Origin: Myxococcales bacterium
Lineage (GTDB): Bacteria > Myxococcota > Polyangia > Fen-1088
Direction: 5' to 3'
Length of the DNA stretch: 7,509 nt
NCBI GenBank assembly: GCA_003157315.1
Contig: PMJE01000472.1
Location: 8,574-16,082 of the forward strand
Within the stretch, counting starts at the first letter, position 1; each line of letters begins with the position of its first letter. The translations under genes were made by a program, and so were the position numbers. The notes beneath the pieces were generated by a model. It saw nothing but the letters and a program-made list of their open reading frames with translations, was not told the origin of the DNA and made no database searches. This document shows, piece by piece, positions 6,531-7,509 of this stretch.

Positions 6531-7463
6531 ATGGTGCCCAAACTGAACAAGACTTCTGCCGGAATCTTCGTCGTGCTCACGATGTTCCTCGCGCTCATGG
6601 GGCCCACACCGGGAGCAGCAGCGGCTGGCCTCGACAAGAAGAGTTCCGCCGATGCGAAAAAGGCGACCCAGCTCTACAAACAGGGAAGCTACGAAGAAGC
6701 CGCGGCGGTCTTCCTGCAACTGAGCATCGACAACCCGGGCATGCCGGTCTTCGTGCGCAACCTCGGAGCCTGTTACTATTACCTGCGCCGTCCAGATCCG
6801 GCCCTGTCCAATCTGCGCGAGTACCTGGTCAAGAAGAAGGACGTCACGCCCGAGGATCGCGCCGAGGTTGAAGGCTGGATCGCAGAGATGGACCAGTTGC
6901 GCCAGCATGGTTCCGCTCCGGCTGCGGCAGCCTTGCCTGTGGCACCGATGCCTCCAGCCTACGCGCCCGCACCACCAGCGGCCCCGGTCGTGATGCCAGA
7001 AACGCCGCCGGCCGCCCCGCCACAAGCGCCGTTCGCTCCGGCTCCATCATACAATGCGCCCCAACCGCAATACGCTTCGCCCGCAACTGCGCCTCCTCCA
7101 GCGCTGGGCTCAAACGTTGCCACCGCCCAAGTGCCTCCGCCCGTGGAATCCGGCAGCGGTGTCAAGACAGCGGGTTGGGTGGTAGGCGGGGTGGGCGTGG
7201 CAGGGCTCGTCTTCGGTGGTGTCTTCTCCTATCTCGCCTCGTCGAACTACTCTGACATCGAGAAGAAATATGACCCTGGCAAGAAGAGCGACGGCGACAA
7301 CTACGCTATTGCGCAGTGGGTCTGCTACGGCGTGGGTGCCGCAGCTATCGTGACCGCTGTGATCCTCTTGGCTACCGGCAAGGACACGTCGCCAAAGTCA
7401 GTGGTTCTTGCACCCACGGTGGGGCCGGGCATAGCTGGCGCTGCACTAACTGGTAGCTTCTAG
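6531..7463 (+). CDS. Secreted TPR protein with Pro/Ala-rich linker and C-terminal membrane hairpin
   Basis: A 310-residue protein that begins at the ATG with a strong ribosome site. Residues 1-32 form a signal peptide (Lys4 and Lys7, hydrophobic 10-24, then PTPGAAAA). Two tetratricopeptide repeats follow: about 40-71 (ATQLYKQGSYEEAAAVFLQL) and 72-103 (NLGACYYYLRRPDPALSNLREYL), then a helix to about 126. Residues 127-210 are a long Pro/Ala-rich, presumably extended linker. The C-terminus has two membrane segments (about 214-236 and 258-282), joined by a charged loop rich in Lys and Asp (SDIEKKYDPGKKSDGD), and a ~28-residue tail. This layout is common in myxobacterial envelope proteins of unknown function. 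The TPR part likely binds a partner protein outside the cytoplasm, with the linker spanning distance from the membrane anchor. No catalytic domain is seen. The next gene starts 22 bp downstream and is probably co-transcribed. Confidence 0.85.
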   Translation: MVPKLNKTSAGIFVVLTMFLALMGPTPGAAAAGLDKKSSADAKKATQLYKQGSYEEAAAVFLQLSIDNPGMPVFVRNLGACYYYLRRPDPALSNLREYLVKKKDVTPEDRAEVEGWIAEMDQLRQHGSAPAAAALPVAPMPPAYAPAPPAAPVVMPETPPAAPPQAPFAPAPSYNAPQPQYASPATAPPPALGSNVATAQVPPPVESGSGVKTAGWVVGGVGVAGLVFGGVFSYLASSNYSDIEKKYDPGKKSDGDNYAIAQWVCYGVGAAAIVTAVILLATGKDTSPKSVVLAPTVGPGIAGAALTGSF

Positions 7464-7473
7464 AACACCAGAC

Positions 7474-7478
7474 AAGGA
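7474..7478 (+). promoter_or_regulatory. Ribosome binding site of the last, partial gene
   Basis: AAGGA, seven bases before the ATG at 7486; typical sequence and spacing. It supports a real gene start although only eight codons are visible. Confidence 0.55.
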
Positions 7479-7485
7479 CATTGAC

Positions 7486-7509
7486 ATGAAACGGGGCGAT
7501 CTCATTTTC
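7486..7509 (+). CDS. Start of a downstream gene, truncated by window edge
   Basis: ATG at 7486 followed by MKRGDLIF to the right edge. The ribosome site at 7474-7478 and the 22-bp gap after the TPR protein gene suggest a second gene of the same operon. The N-terminus starts Lys-Arg and then turns hydrophobic, but eight residues are too few to assign a product. Confidence 0.5.

Noticed and set aside
6252..7025. Minus-strand frame of 257 codons opposite the TPR gene
   Set aside because: It would overlap both the ppx start and the TPR gene, has a composition rich in Arg, Gly, His and Cys, and lacks a ribosome site; the TPR frame has a signal peptide and a strong ribosome site.

Overview
The window is GC-rich DNA (roughly two thirds G+C by eye). 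It is densely packed with genes and uses GTG or TTG starts freely. It looks like the chromosome of a deltaproteobacterial or myxobacterial-type organism (Myxococcota or a relative). The best signs are a secreted TPR protein with a long Pro/Ala-rich linker and a C-terminal membrane hairpin, a lipoprotein S41 peptidase of the tricorn/IRBP-like type, and a compact two-domain Ppx/GppA. The taxonomic placement is inference from gene style, not from a marker gene. I see no transposase, integrase, tRNA, rRNA or CRISPR array.

Layout. (1) Positions 2171 to 1, minus strand: one uninterrupted reading frame for a large multi-pass membrane protein of the YfhO type, running off the left edge. (2) A 45-bp gap separates it from a divergent plus-strand pair. 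The first gene (2217-3671) is an S41-family lipoprotein peptidase with a PDZ-like domain. The second (3668-4387) is a secreted LolA-like protein whose ATG overlaps the peptidase stop in an ATGA junction, so the two are probably translationally coupled. (3) A convergent intergenic stretch (4388-4501) contains an imperfect hairpin. (4) Minus strand: a NicO/UreH-like metal transporter (4502-5167) lies downstream of a Ppx/GppA phosphatase (5288-6325). The 120 bp between them hold inverted repeats. (5) A divergent intergenic region (6326-6530) leads to a plus-strand TPR membrane-anchored protein (6531-7463) with a good ribosome binding site. Twenty-two bases later a further gene starts (7486) and leaves the window after eight codons.

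How they may work together. Most of the genes act at the cell envelope: a membrane enzyme probably handling lipid-linked sugars, a peptidase lipoprotein with its coupled secreted partner, a metal exporter, and a TPR protein anchored in the membrane. Ppx next to a His-rich metal transporter could link polyphosphate turnover to metal handling, but that is inference from co-orientation only. The most interesting details are two changes in catalytic motifs: Lys for Glu in the GGGSTE phosphate loop of the Ppx/GppA protein, and loss of the CtpA-type Lys from the S41 peptidase, which keeps a tricorn-like Ser-His pair instead. I found no clearly new multi-gene system; this reads as an ordinary chromosomal region with a few unusual proteins.
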